A DNA stretch of 64,000 nt from assembly GCA_033762195.1 (NCBI GenBank), contig JANRLV010000116.1:8416-72415 (forward strand), written 5' to 3'. The notes under the pieces are model-generated. The model ran no database searches and had not been told where the DNA came from. It was given only the letters and a program-made list of their open reading frames with translations. Position 1 is the first letter of the stretch. The number at the start of each line of letters is the position of its first letter. The translations under genes were made by a program, and so were the position numbers. Of this stretch, positions 26,913 to 35,404 are shown piece after piece. The stretch is from SpSt-398 sp033762195 (GTDB lineage: Bacteria > Bacteroidota > Bacteroidia > Chitinophagales > Chitinophagaceae).

Positions 26913-27503
26913 CTACCCGATTTCATAGTCCTGTTCCAATTTCCTTTTTACTTCCGGCCATTCATTTTTCAATACCGAATAGTATACTGAAGTACGACGC
27001 CGGTTGTTCCACATGGTCATATGGCTACGAAGGGTTCCTTCTTCCATGCCGCCTATTTTTTCCAGTCCTTTTCTCGCGCGGGTATTTTGTACATCTGTTT
27101 TGAATTCCACTCTTTCCATATCGGCCATTTCAAAAGCATATTTCATCATGGCATACTTTGCATGTACATTGATACCGGTACTGCGAAACGGCTTTCCCAA
27201 CCAGCTCCATCCGATCTCTACCCGTTTATCATACAGGGTAATATTACCCAGGCTGCTGGAGCCTGCGATCAAGCCTGTTTTTGTCTCAATGATGGTGAAG
27301 GGCCGGCGTGTGTTCGCCCGTCTATCGCTTTCTGCCAAATCGAACCACCGGTGAAGTTGGTCCGGATCCCCGAGGTTCAGCGAGAAATATTGCCACATGG
27401 ATGGATCTTCCCCAGCCAAGTGAAGAAAAGCATCATAGTCACTTCTGTCAAGGGGCCGGAGTGTAACAAGCGAGGTTTGAAGTTGGAGGTCTGTTGGAAA
27501 CAT
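26913..27503 (-). CDS. GNAT-family N-acetyltransferase (RimJ/RimL-like)
   Basis: 196 residues with the acetyltransferase fold of the Acetyltransf_3 type: LVTLRPLDRSDYDAFLHLA at the start, VEIGWSWLGKPFRSTGINVHAKYAM around the acetyl-CoA-binding region, and VEFKTDVQNTRARKGLEKIGG near the end. The usual R/QxxGxG/A loop is present in altered form (KPFRSTGIN). Relatives acetylate N-termini of ribosomal proteins or small amines; the substrate here is unknown. It probably shares a transcript with plsC. Confidence 0.88.
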   Translation of the reverse strand: MFPTDLQLQTSLVTLRPLDRSDYDAFLHLAGEDPSMWQYFSLNLGDPDQLHRWFDLAESDRRANTRRPFTIIETKTGLIAGSSSLGNITLYDKRVEIGWSWLGKPFRSTGINVHAKYAMMKYAFEMADMERVEFKTDVQNTRARKGLEKIGGMEEGTLRSHMTMWNNRRRTSVYYSVLKNEWPEVKRKLEQDYEIG

Positions 27504-27519
27504 GGGGGAGGTGATTATA

Positions 27520-27662
27520 AGCTATTAGCTTTTAGCTTTTGGTTAAGGTTGAAATGTAATGCAATTTCGACATTATCTTATAGGTATTGATAGTAAAGTT
27601 TTTACTAGCTTATGACTAACAGCTAACAGCTAACTGCTAATAGCTATTAGCTACCAACTAAC
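27520..27662. repeat. GCTAATAGCT word repeats between GNAT gene and ung
   Basis: AGCTATTAGCT at 27520-27530 is followed by TTTAGC words. From 27606 to 27660 the spacer consists largely of CTAACAGC, CTAACTGC and CTATTAGC units, including the perfect 16-bp palindrome GCTAATAGCTATTAGC (27636-27651). The ung stop codon lies inside the repeat. Confidence 0.75.
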
Positions 27663-28329
27663 AGCACCAATCTATCGGCTCTATCCGATTCTTTACCAGA
27701 TATTCATTGGCTTTTGAAAAATGTCTGTTTCCAAAAAAACCGTTATGGGCAGAAAGGGGAGAAGGGTGTGCGGATTCAAGCACCAGGTGTTTGCTGGTAT
27801 CGATCAGTATCTTTTTTTCCCGGGCGAATTTTCCCCAGAGCAGGAACACCACATGTTTCTTTTTTTGAGAAATGGTTTTGATGACGGTATCGGTGAAAAT
27901 GGCCCAGCCGATCTTGGAATGACTCATGGGTTCGCCCGCCCTTACGGTAAGAGAGGCATTCAGGAGCAGGACGCCTTGCCTGGCCCAATGTTCCAGGTTG
28001 CCATGGCGAGGCGGGTCTACCCCAATATCGGTTTGAATTTCTTTGAAGATATTGATCAATGAAGGCGGGGGAGGCACACCATTAGGTACTGAAAAACTCA
28101 GTCCATGTGCCTGGCCTGCGCCATGATAAGGATCCTGGCCCAATATCACCACCTTGACCTGGTCAATCGGGGTTTGGTCAAAGGCATGAAAGATCTTTGA
28201 GCCGGGAGGGTAGATGGTCTTGCCCTGGCCTTTTTCGGTCTTTATATGAAGGACGATCTGCTTGAAATAAGGCTTATCAAACTCTGCATGAAGTGCTTGT
28301 TTCCACGACCCCTCTATTTTTACGTCCAT
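27658..28329 (-). CDS. ung: Uracil-DNA glycosylase, family 1
   Basis: 223 residues. The water-activating motif GQDPYHG (64-70, catalytic Asp66) and the DNA-intercalation motif HPSPLSA (from His188) are both intact, with the uracil-pocket region LLLNASLTV between. It removes uracil from DNA in the cytoplasm and starts base-excision repair. Length matches the bacterial family. The last codons and the TAG stop fall inside a CTAACAGC repeat, which yields the terminal DWCC. It is divergent from the tRNA-Arg gene. Confidence 0.96.
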   Translation of the reverse strand: MDVKIEGSWKQALHAEFDKPYFKQIVLHIKTEKGQGKTIYPPGSKIFHAFDQTPIDQVKVVILGQDPYHGAGQAHGLSFSVPNGVPPPPSLINIFKEIQTDIGVDPPRHGNLEHWARQGVLLLNASLTVRAGEPMSHSKIGWAIFTDTVIKTISQKKKHVVFLLWGKFAREKKILIDTSKHLVLESAHPSPLSAHNGFFGNRHFSKANEYLVKNRIEPIDWCC

Positions 28330-28338
28330 GCTGTATGC

Positions 28339-28370
28339 TTTGGCTGCAAGCTAAAAAAAAATTACCTTTG
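28339..28370 (+). promoter_or_regulatory. Promoter of tRNA-Arg (TTTG-N20-TACCTTTG)
   Basis: TTTG at 28339-28342 and TACCTTTG at 28363-28370 are separated by 20 bases, matching the Bacteroidota primary sigma consensus in both boxes. The predicted start is near 28374, about 54 nt before the tRNA. Confidence 0.75.
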
Positions 28371-28427
28371 CACACTTGTGAGTTTTAAGGGGAATATCCC
28401 TTTCAAGCGCTTAGTTCTTTAAAATAT

Positions 28428-28501
28428 GGTCCGGTAGCTCAGCTGGATAGAGCAGCTGCCTTCTAAGCAGCAGGCCATTGGTTCGAATCCAATCCGGATC
28501 A
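28428..28501 (+). tRNA. tRNA-Arg (anticodon UCU)
   Basis: 74 nt with a complete cloverleaf. The acceptor stem GGTCCGG/CCGGATC has one G-T pair, followed by D arm GCTC...GAGC, anticodon stem GCTGC/GCAGC with loop CTTCTAA (anticodon TCT, reading AGA and AGG), and T arm ATTGG-TTCGAAT-CCAAT. CCA is not encoded. It lies alone between a strong promoter and a strong terminator. Confidence 0.96.
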
Positions 28502-28504
28502 CAG

Positions 28505-28532
28505 AAACCCCGCCATCGGCGGGGTTTTTTTT
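28505..28532 (+). terminator. Intrinsic terminator of tRNA-Arg
   Basis: AAACCCCGCC (28505-28514), 3-nt loop, GGCGGGGTTT (28518-28527), then a run of eight T starting at 28525. Confidence 0.9.
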
Positions 28533-28637
28533 ATTGCTTCAATCTTACTTAGATTGGCATGGAAATTCCAGCAGAAAAAATTCTCCGCCCGTTTGACAAT
28601 TTCAAAATTTGCAATAAGTTTGCTGCCAACCACATCT

Positions 28638-28659
28638 ACTAAACCTGATCAGGTTTAGT
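28638..28659. promoter_or_regulatory. Perfect 22-bp palindrome
   Basis: The half-site ACTAAACCTGA (28638-28648) is followed directly by its exact reverse complement TCAGGTTTAGT (28649-28659), with no loop. A perfect palindrome without a loop resembles an operator for a dimeric regulator more than a terminator. It lies 59 bases upstream of the small lipoprotein gene and about 380 bases upstream of hutH. Confidence 0.6.
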
Positions 28660-28718
28660 CACCACCCCACTTATTTTTTACGAGAATATCCGTCCCCATT
28701 CATTAAAAACCATTAAAC

Positions 28719-28943
28719 ATGAAGTGGGTTCTACTTGTATTGCTATTTGTTTCCTGTCGGGAGACCAGTTACACCATCATTACAAAAAGTCAAGAAGGAT
28801 ATCGGATCCTTGATCCCGCCTTTGCCTGTGATTCCCTTTTTAAAACATTCCGCAGCATTGAAACCTATTATCAGACAATAGGCTGGGAATTGGGTTATCC
28901 TATCGGTCATGACCGGTATACTATTAAAAAAAACAGGTATTGA
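28719..28943 (+). CDS. Small putative lipoprotein
   Basis: 74 residues. MKWVLLVLLFVSC is a short but good lipoprotein signal (Cys13), followed by about 60 residues with no recognisable domain (GYRILDPAFACDSLF, GWELGYPIGHDRY). The terminus is rich in Lys and Asn. The lipobox and placement in an otherwise empty spacer support a real gene, but it is short and has no family match that I know. It lies between the palindrome at 28638-28659 and hutH. Confidence 0.5.
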   Translation: MKWVLLVLLFVSCRETSYTIITKSQEGYRILDPAFACDSLFKTFRSIETYYQTIGWELGYPIGHDRYTIKKNRY

Positions 28944-28945
28944 TC

Positions 28946-28973
28946 TATTCACCATTCACTATTCACTATTCAC
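28946..28973. repeat. ATTCACTATTCAC word repeat
   Basis: The unit (C/T)ATTCAC is repeated four times with small variation after the small lipoprotein gene. Read on the minus strand it is GTGAATAGTGAATAG, dense in TGA and TAG. It is the only member of this family in the window. Confidence 0.65.
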
Positions 28974-29016
28974 TTTTCTTCTCTTATGGCCTCCCCTTAA
29001 AACCAAAATAATCTCC

Positions 29017-29024
29017 TACTTTTG
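29017..29024 (+). promoter_or_regulatory. Candidate -7 element (TACTTTTG) of hutH
   Basis: TACTTTTG fits TAnnTTTG. The predicted transcript start near 29028 leaves a leader of about 13 nt to ATG 29041 and argues for that ATG over the TTG at 29032. Confidence 0.5.
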
Positions 29025-29040
29025 ACCGAGATTGCAACCC

Positions 29041-30603
29041 ATGAATGATACATTTCATTACGGTATAGATTCCCTGACTCCGGCGAAGGCGCTGGACATT
29101 GCCCAGGGGAAATTAAAAGGGATTCTATCCACCCAGGCCAGAGAAAAAATTGAAGAAAGCCAACGCCAGGTATCCGCTATCGTGGAACAGGAACGTACCG
29201 TGTATGGCATCAATACCGGCTTTGGTATTTTGTCAAATACCCGGATTTCGGCAGAGGATACCACCACACTTCAGCACAAGATCCTTCAAAGCCATAGCGT
29301 AGGCGTAGGCGATCCCATTCCCATTGAGATTGCCAAGTTGATGCTCATTACCAAAGTACATGCCCTGGCACAAGGGTATAGTGGTATCCGAATGGAAACA
29401 CTGGAACGGATATGCTGGCATATCGAACAGGATATCATACCGGTTGTCCCGGAAAAGGGCAGCGTAGGCGCCAGTGGTGACCTGGCCCCTTTAGCCCATC
29501 TTTTTCTCCCATTGATCGGTTTAGGCGAATGCTACCTGAATGGAGTAAGGCTGGATACACACAAGGTTTTAAAACAAAAAGGAATATTGCCCCTGCAACT
29601 GGGCCCAAAGGAAGGACTGGCCCTGATCAATGGCACCCAGTTCATCCTCTCTTTTGCGGTAAAGGCTGTCCAGCGGATGCACAATTGTCTGGAGGCGGCT
29701 GATATAATCGGGGCCATGAGCCTCGAAGCACTTACCGGGACCAAGGCCCCCTTTGATGACCGGCTTCATCAATTACGTCCTTACGCCGGAAACCTGTTGG
29801 TAGCCCAGCGGCTCAGGCTTTTACTCGAAGGTTCTGATATCATGCAGAGCCATGTGGATTGCGGGCGGGTGCAGGATCCTTATTCGCTGCGCTGTATGCC
29901 ACAGGTACATGGCGCTTCGCGCAATGCGTGGTTACATTTAAAAGAAATGACACAGGTGGAGTTGAATGCCGTAACGGATAATCCGATCGTTTTTAAAGCA
30001 GATGATACGGTGAGTGGAGGAAATTTCCATGGACAACCCATGGCGCTGCCCCTTGACTATGCCTGTTTTGCCGCCGCTGAGATCGGCAATATCAGCGACC
30101 GCCGATGCTACCTGCTCCTGGAAGGTAAATGGGGACTTCCCATGCTGCTGATGAAAGATGTTGGGCTGAATTCAGGTTTCATGATACCACAATACACTAC
30201 GGCTGCTTTGGTAACGGAAAATAAAACACTTTGCTTTCCTTCCAGCGCGGACAGTATTCCCACTTCGCTGGGACAGGAAGACCATGTAAGCATGGGCAGC
30301 ATCAGCGGGCGAAAACTCAATCGGGTGTTGGATAACCTGGAGTATATCCTGGCCATTGAATTACTCTCCGCCTGCCAGGCCATTGAATTCAGGAGGCCAT
30401 TAAAGAGCTCGGCAGTGTTGGAGTTTGCGCACGAGTATGTACGTGATTATGTGAGTTTTGCAAAGGAAGACCGAATATTTGCTGAAGATATCAATAAGGT
30501 ATCGGGACTGATCAAAGAATTTGGATTGGTAGAACGGGTGAATGATTTTGCCCGTGAGCAGGGAGTACATCTCAATGCCCACTTCGGTGAATTTATTTTG
30601 TAA
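29041..30603 (+). CDS. hutH: Histidine ammonia-lyase
   Basis: 520 residues from ATG 29041. It removes ammonia from histidine to form urocanate, the first step of histidine catabolism in the cytoplasm. The Ala144-Ser145-Gly146 triad in GSVGASGDLAPLAH forms the MIO electrophile. Other visible active-site parts are YGINTGFG (Tyr55) and VHGASRNAWL with TDNPIVF. Length is typical. A start at TTG 29032 was set aside because of the promoter position. hutU follows 69 bases downstream. Confidence 0.96.
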   Translation: MNDTFHYGIDSLTPAKALDIAQGKLKGILSTQAREKIEESQRQVSAIVEQERTVYGINTGFGILSNTRISAEDTTTLQHKILQSHSVGVGDPIPIEIAKLMLITKVHALAQGYSGIRMETLERICWHIEQDIIPVVPEKGSVGASGDLAPLAHLFLPLIGLGECYLNGVRLDTHKVLKQKGILPLQLGPKEGLALINGTQFILSFAVKAVQRMHNCLEAADIIGAMSLEALTGTKAPFDDRLHQLRPYAGNLLVAQRLRLLLEGSDIMQSHVDCGRVQDPYSLRCMPQVHGASRNAWLHLKEMTQVELNAVTDNPIVFKADDTVSGGNFHGQPMALPLDYACFAAAEIGNISDRRCYLLLEGKWGLPMLLMKDVGLNSGFMIPQYTTAALVTENKTLCFPSSADSIPTSLGQEDHVSMGSISGRKLNRVLDNLEYILAIELLSACQAIEFRRPLKSSAVLEFAHEYVRDYVSFAKEDRIFAEDINKVSGLIKEFGLVERVNDFAREQGVHLNAHFGEFIL

Positions 30604-30672
30604 AACTGGTTATTGCCAAAGCAGGCTGTATTAACTGCCGCCGCGTACGCCGCGGGAAATAAAAAATTTTAT

Positions 30673-32355
30673 ATGCCCTCAATTCCCCAAACCCCCACTG
30701 GTAGCACCCTTCGTTGCAAAGGATGGATACAGGAAGCCGCCTATCGGATGCTCCTGAACAACCTGGATCCGGCCGTTGCGGAAAGACCAGAGGATCTTAT
30801 CGTCTATGGAGGAAGGGGCAAGGCTGCCCGTAATCACCAGGCGCTGGAAAACATCCTGAAAGCCCTGACCATCCTTGAGAACGATGAAACCTTGTTGATT
30901 CAAAGCGGGAAACCGGTTGGTATTCTAAAAACTCATCCCGATGCACCCCGCGTTCTGTTGAGCAATAGTCAACTCGTGCCTCATTGGGCCACCTGGGAGC
31001 ATTTTGATGAACTCGAGAAAAAAGGCCTGATGATGTATGGCCAGATGACTGCGGGTTCCTGGATCTATATTGGTAGCCAGGGCATCGTGCAGGGGACCTA
31101 TGAGACCTATGCAGCCCTGGCAGATAAACATTATCAAGGCTCACTGAAAGGCACGTTGAATGTAACGGCAGGCCTGGGTGGTATGGGTGGCGCCCAGCCC
31201 CTGGCCATAACCATGAATGGCGGCGTAGCCCTGATTGCCGAAGTGGAAGAATGGCGGATCGATAAACGGCTGGAGACAAGATATCTTGATGAGAAAAGCC
31301 TGGATATAGACGAGGCAATTGACAAAGCCATCGGGTATAAAAAAATTGGTGCCGCAAAAAGCATCGGTGTGCTGGCAAACGCTGTCAGACTCCTGGAAAG
31401 GATGGTGGAAAGGGGGATAATACCAGATACGCTAACGGATCAAACCAGCGCCCATGACCCTTTGATCGGGTATGTGCCGCACACCTTGAATAATCAGGAA
31501 GCGAACGCTTTGCGTGAAAAAGATCCGGCAGCCTATATTCAACTCAGCTACCAGAGTATGTACCGGCATGTACAGTTGATGGTGCAATTGATGGATAAAG
31601 GAGCGATCACTTTTGACTATGGAAACAATATCCGCGCCAGGGCAGAAGAGTTGGAGAAAGATCCAACCCATGTAAAATTGGATTTTCCAAAAGGCAGATG
31701 TTTTGCTTTTCCAGGCTTCGTCCCGGCGTATATACGTCCTTTATTCTGTGAAGGCAAAGGGCCTTTTCGCTGGGCAGCCTTAAGTGGCGATCCGGCCGAT
31801 ATTGCGGTGACGGATGAATTGATCCTTGCGTTATTTCCAGAAAACACCTCGCTTCGGCGGTGGATCACGCTGGCCAAAGAGAAGATCGCCTTTCAGGGAT
31901 TGCCGGCCAGGATCTGTTGGCTGGGACAGGGAGAAAGAGAGAAAGCAGGGTTGGCTTTTAATGAACTTGTAAGAACGGGCAAGGTGAAGGCACCGATCGT
32001 CATTGGTCGGGATCACCTTGATACCGGATCAGTGGCCAGTCCCAACCGCGAAACAGAGGCCATGCTGGATGGAAGTGATGCCGTAGCCGATTGGCCTTTA
32101 CTCAACGCCCTGGTAAATACCGCCGGTGGAGCGAGCTGGGTATCTTTGCACCATGGGGGTGGGGTAGGAATGGGATACAGTATTCATGCAGGCATGGTGA
32201 TCGTAGCAGATGGCACGGAGGCGGCTGCGGCACGCCTGGCTCGTGTACTGCGCAATGATCCGGGTATGGGGGTTATACGCCACGCCGATGCCGGATATGA
32301 ATTGGCAAAACAAACATCGATTGCTTTTGGATTGAATATCGATTCGCGAATTTGA
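30673..32355 (+). CDS. hutU: Urocanate hydratase (urocanase)
   Basis: 560 residues from ATG 30673; a TTG upstream adds 20 residues without family similarity. It converts urocanate to imidazolonepropionate. The tightly bound NAD+ site includes GLGGMGGAQP (167-176). The conserved cysteine is Cys415 in PARICWLGQGER, and GGRGKAARN (46-54) and PAYIRPLFCEGKGPFRW are further hallmarks. It follows hutH and is probably cotranscribed. Confidence 0.96.
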   Translation: MPSIPQTPTGSTLRCKGWIQEAAYRMLLNNLDPAVAERPEDLIVYGGRGKAARNHQALENILKALTILENDETLLIQSGKPVGILKTHPDAPRVLLSNSQLVPHWATWEHFDELEKKGLMMYGQMTAGSWIYIGSQGIVQGTYETYAALADKHYQGSLKGTLNVTAGLGGMGGAQPLAITMNGGVALIAEVEEWRIDKRLETRYLDEKSLDIDEAIDKAIGYKKIGAAKSIGVLANAVRLLERMVERGIIPDTLTDQTSAHDPLIGYVPHTLNNQEANALREKDPAAYIQLSYQSMYRHVQLMVQLMDKGAITFDYGNNIRARAEELEKDPTHVKLDFPKGRCFAFPGFVPAYIRPLFCEGKGPFRWAALSGDPADIAVTDELILALFPENTSLRRWITLAKEKIAFQGLPARICWLGQGEREKAGLAFNELVRTGKVKAPIVIGRDHLDTGSVASPNRETEAMLDGSDAVADWPLLNALVNTAGGASWVSLHHGGGVGMGYSIHAGMVIVADGTEAAAARLARVLRNDPGMGVIRHADAGYELAKQTSIAFGLNIDSRI

Positions 32356-32403
32356 GTTTTGTCAGACACCGATAAGCATCTTAACACACATAAAATAGTT
32401 TGT

Positions 32404-33057
32404 ATGGCTAAATGGTTAACTGGTATTTTTCTTCTGATGACAATAGGAGCAAATGCCCAAATTGAAAAGGGGACATTTTTAATTGGTGGTACAGGTCGGT
32501 TCTCTTCTGATAGATCAGATCAGGATGAGGCTTTTTATAAACAAAATTTCAAACAGACCCAATATGCGGTTGAGCCTAAGTCGGGGATCTTTGTAATGGA
32601 TAAGTTAGCGGTTGGCCTTACCGTCAGTGTACAGCACCAGAAACAGGATCAATATGTGTATTCCATCAACCCCCTGTATGAATCAATTACGAATACCGAG
32701 AATAAAATTTCCCAATTTGCCGTAGGCCCATTTTTGCGTTATTACTTCTTACCGGCCAAACAAAAGATAAATCTGTTTTCTGAAATAGGATGGACCTATG
32801 GTAAGGAAAAAACAAGAATAGAATCGGCTCAGGCCCTATCTCCAGCCTTTGGTTCGGGTGGTATGCCAAGTTACAGCACTTCCGTGGCAAAATCAGCATA
32901 CAATGTAAACACCTTTTCCGTTTTGGCAGGACCCGTGTTATTCATCAATCCAAAAGTTTCCTTCGAGTTGTCAATTGGATATGCAATAGCAAAAGTGAAA
33001 GCCCAGGAGCGAAAATCCTTCTCCATCGGCACCGGATTTTTGGTTTACATAAAATAA
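32404..33057 (+). CDS. Outer-membrane beta-barrel-like protein
   Basis: 217 residues from ATG 32404, which places a clean signal peptide (1-19, ending ANAQ) at the start; the longer frame does not. The remainder has the alternating pattern of an eight-stranded barrel (LIGGTGRFSSD; VGLTVSVQHQ; VGPFLRYYFLP; INLFSEIGWTYG; SFELSIGYAIAKV; IGTGFLVYIK) with polar loops. Its function is not known. It lies 48 bases after hutU on the same strand, but its closest resemblance is to general porin-like proteins, so a role in histidine uptake is only a possibility. Confidence 0.78.
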   Translation: MAKWLTGIFLLMTIGANAQIEKGTFLIGGTGRFSSDRSDQDEAFYKQNFKQTQYAVEPKSGIFVMDKLAVGLTVSVQHQKQDQYVYSINPLYESITNTENKISQFAVGPFLRYYFLPAKQKINLFSEIGWTYGKEKTRIESAQALSPAFGSGGMPSYSTSVAKSAYNVNTFSVLAGPVLFINPKVSFELSIGYAIAKVKAQERKSFSIGTGFLVYIK

Positions 33058-33060
33058 GCC

Positions 33061-33091
33061 AAAGGCTAAGAACAAATAGCTCTTAGCCTTT
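33061..33091. terminator. 11-bp hairpin between convergent genes (GCTAAG word family)
   Basis: AAAGGCTAAGA (33061-33071) pairs perfectly with TCTTAGCCTTT (33081-33091), followed by further TTTAGC words. It lies between two convergent genes and could end either transcript. It belongs to the GCTAATAGCT word family. Confidence 0.65.
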
Positions 33092-33110
33092 AGCTTTTAG
33101 CTTATTGATG

Positions 33111-33845
33111 CTATTGTATGATCCATTTCCGGATCTTTAATACCTCGTGTGTTTTAATGGTATTGTAAAAGAGGCTGTATATAAGCCCAATGCCTTTTGC
33201 ATAGTGCAACGTGTGCATTTCGCCGGTAGGCTGGGGGATACCACCCGGATCACATACTTCCGGTCGCATTTGTATTACATAGACGTGCGCAAAGGTGTTG
33301 CCGTTTACGGTAATAGTGGCATCGGCATCCACACATCGAAAATGGTAGCGTAGTAATTTCACCTGAATGCCAACACTGGTTCTTCCCTGATAATCGGGAG
33401 AGTACCATGTTTGTCCTGTGGTCAGGGTTTCTTTTAAAAAATTCAGATGGTCATAGATCGAGGGAGAAAAATTGAGGTAGCTGGTGAAACCACTGACGGA
33501 GGTGTATCGGTAATAGTTATCGCCTGATTTTCGGTAGTACTGTTTATTATTGGCTGGATAGAAGCTTTTAAATTCATTCCATTCCTCATAAGGCAGGTTT
33601 TCAATGGTAGTTGGGGCCAGAAAACTGCGAATGACCGAATCGCCGGGAAAGGTCATGTCATCATAGATCCATCGGCTGTTTTCAGTAAGCGGAAAATAAT
33701 TGGGGTTGGTGGTAGGAACAACCTGAATAGTATCTGCAGGTGGGGCAACGTCAATCAAATCAGGACCTCCTTCATAGCTGTAATCCTTACTGCAGGAAAA
33801 CAACAGTAAGCAACTGAGGCAATATAAGGATGTCTTTAAAATCAT
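33111..33845 (-). CDS. Lipoprotein of unknown function
   Basis: 244 residues. Signal with lipobox LLFSC (Cys18), followed by a Pro/Asp-rich linker and a beta-rich domain that opens NYFPLTENSRWIYDDMTFPGDS. This 'FPL-x-x-x-(S/N)-x-W-x-Y' opening recurs in secreted Bacteroidota proteins of unknown role. GIGLIYSLFYN sits near the end. No catalytic motif is seen. It lies downstream of the sugar dehydrogenase on the same strand across a repeat-filled spacer. Confidence 0.75.
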   Translation of the reverse strand: MILKTSLYCLSCLLLFSCSKDYSYEGGPDLIDVAPPADTIQVVPTTNPNYFPLTENSRWIYDDMTFPGDSVIRSFLAPTTIENLPYEEWNEFKSFYPANNKQYYRKSGDNYYRYTSVSGFTSYLNFSPSIYDHLNFLKETLTTGQTWYSPDYQGRTSVGIQVKLLRYHFRCVDADATITVNGNTFAHVYVIQMRPEVCDPGGIPQPTGEMHTLHYAKGIGLIYSLFYNTIKTHEVLKIRKWIIQ

Positions 33846-33920
33846 TATTAACTATTGATTATTAATTATTGGTTCATGATGTTCGCATGAATTCTTTACC
33901 ATCAATAATCAACAATTAAT
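33846..33920. repeat. GATTATTAATTATTGG word repeat with inverted arm
   Basis: GATTATTAATTATTGGTT (33857-33874) is followed by a partial reverse complement that includes AATAATCAACAATTA (33904-33918). Both words recur exactly in the spacer at 44765-44782 and 44818-44832, in the same order. Confidence 0.7.
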
Positions 33921-33932
33921 AATAATGCTCTC

Positions 33933-35165
33933 TTATTTGATTCTATACAATTTCCCGCCATCCGTAACCGTATACAGGGCATTGTTGAAATACAGCACAT
34001 CCCTGAAACGCTCGTTCTTATCGGCCAGTAATCGTTCTTCGCCCACAACTTTATTATCCTTAATCACGATCCGGGCGATATGTTGCCCGCTCAGTCCGCC
34101 GATAAAGAGATTGTTCTTCCACTCGGGGATCGCGGTTCCTTTGTAAAAAGCCATTCCACTGGGAGAGAGGGTTGGATCCCAGTAATAAATGGGCTGTTCC
34201 ATTCCCGCTTTCTGTTGGAGCGCTTCCCCTACTTTGGAACCACTGTATTCAATTCCATAAGTGATGACAGGCCATCCATAATTTTTACCCGACCGGATGA
34301 TATTCAATTCATCTCCACCACGTGGTCCAAATTCCGCTTCCCAGAGTTCTCCGGTTACCGGATGAATATCCAGGCTCTGCGCATTCCGGATACCGTAGGC
34401 AAATATTTCTGGCATGACATTGGGCTTTCCAATGAATGGATTACCCGGTGCCGGTTTCCCTTCTTTTGTAATGCGAAAGATCTTTCCAAGTCCCGACGAA
34501 AGGTCTTGGGCCTGAACCCGTCCTTCCAAATTTGACCTTTCTCCGGTGCTGACAAATAAATTCCCATCCCGGGCAAAGATCAACCTGGACCCATAATGTA
34601 ACGTACTGTTCAAAGCCGGGGTTGCCCGAAAGATCACCGTTGGGTTCTCCACTTTTGCGGTAGCCTCATTGAGTTTTCCTTTGGCAACGGCCATCAGGTT
34701 GCCCACTCCGGATTTTTCGGAGAAGGACCAATAGATCATTTTGTTCTGGGCAAAAGAAGGATCCAGGGCCACATCCAAAAGCCCACCTTGGCCACGGTCA
34801 TCCACGGCTGGAAAACCGGTGATCTTTTTACTGTTTTGACCATTGGCATCCAGGATCAACATGTATCCGGATTTTTCGGTTAATAGGAGCCGTCCGTCAG
34901 GAAGCCCAATGACTGCCCAGGGTTTACCCAGCTTTTCCGCCAGCATGGTGACGGTATAGGAAGCCTTTGTCTTGACCCCACCGATCCTGGTCTGCCCTTT
35001 GAATGCAGGGGCATAATTTGTGTTTGCTTTGCGGGTCTCAACAGGCGGAAGACCGGTTGTATCGATCGACCCGTCAATGCGGGAAGCGGCATTGTCATTG
35101 GCACAGCTGGTGGCCCAGGTCAGGAGAGAGGCAGCGATGATGCAGATACTTGATTTCTTGTACAT
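33933..35165 (-). CDS. PQQ-dependent sugar dehydrogenase-like lipoprotein
   Basis: 410 residues from ATG 35165, giving a lipoprotein signal (WATSC, Cys21). The rest is a six-bladed glucose/sorbosone dehydrogenase propeller: EKLGKPWAVIGLPDGRLLLTEKSG, GQGGLLDVALDP, LHYGSRLIFARDGNLFVSTGER, EIFAYGIRNAQSLDIHP, LWEAEFGPRGGDELNII, GKNYGWPVITYG. Members oxidise aldose sugars with PQQ and calcium in the periplasm. No PQQ-synthesis genes are in the window, so the cofactor may come from elsewhere. The active-site His in the usual LHYGSR is present. Confidence 0.9.
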   Translation of the reverse strand: MYKKSSICIIAASLLTWATSCANDNAASRIDGSIDTTGLPPVETRKANTNYAPAFKGQTRIGGVKTKASYTVTMLAEKLGKPWAVIGLPDGRLLLTEKSGYMLILDANGQNSKKITGFPAVDDRGQGGLLDVALDPSFAQNKMIYWSFSEKSGVGNLMAVAKGKLNEATAKVENPTVIFRATPALNSTLHYGSRLIFARDGNLFVSTGERSNLEGRVQAQDLSSGLGKIFRITKEGKPAPGNPFIGKPNVMPEIFAYGIRNAQSLDIHPVTGELWEAEFGPRGGDELNIIRSGKNYGWPVITYGIEYSGSKVGEALQQKAGMEQPIYYWDPTLSPSGMAFYKGTAIPEWKNNLFIGGLSGQHIARIVIKDNKVVGEERLLADKNERFRDVLYFNNALYTVTDGGKLYRIK

Positions 35166-35404
35166 ATTTCTTTGGTTGGGACTTCGTTTCAAAATAAAGT
35201 ACAATTTATCAATAATTCCGTAGATCCCCGTTCAGGATTTGCTGCCCGGGTACAAAAAAGTGAAGGGCCTTAAAAAAAGCCCCTCTTATTTGCTGCCTTC
35301 AACATGAGAATTTTTGACGTTCTTTCTCCTTTATCATCGGAAAAGGGCAAAAAAGGTCATCAGAAAAGGGGGTTTTTGAAAAAAATATTATATTCAATGG
35401 CCAA

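Noticed and set aside
29032..29040. TTG start adding three residues to HutH
   Set aside because: ATG 29041 agrees better with the -7 element at 29017-29024 and with the family's N-terminus.
35270..35300. Possible hairpin GGGC/GCCC in the spacer before the small membrane-protein gene
   Set aside because: Only four pairs with an A-rich loop; too weak to call a terminator.
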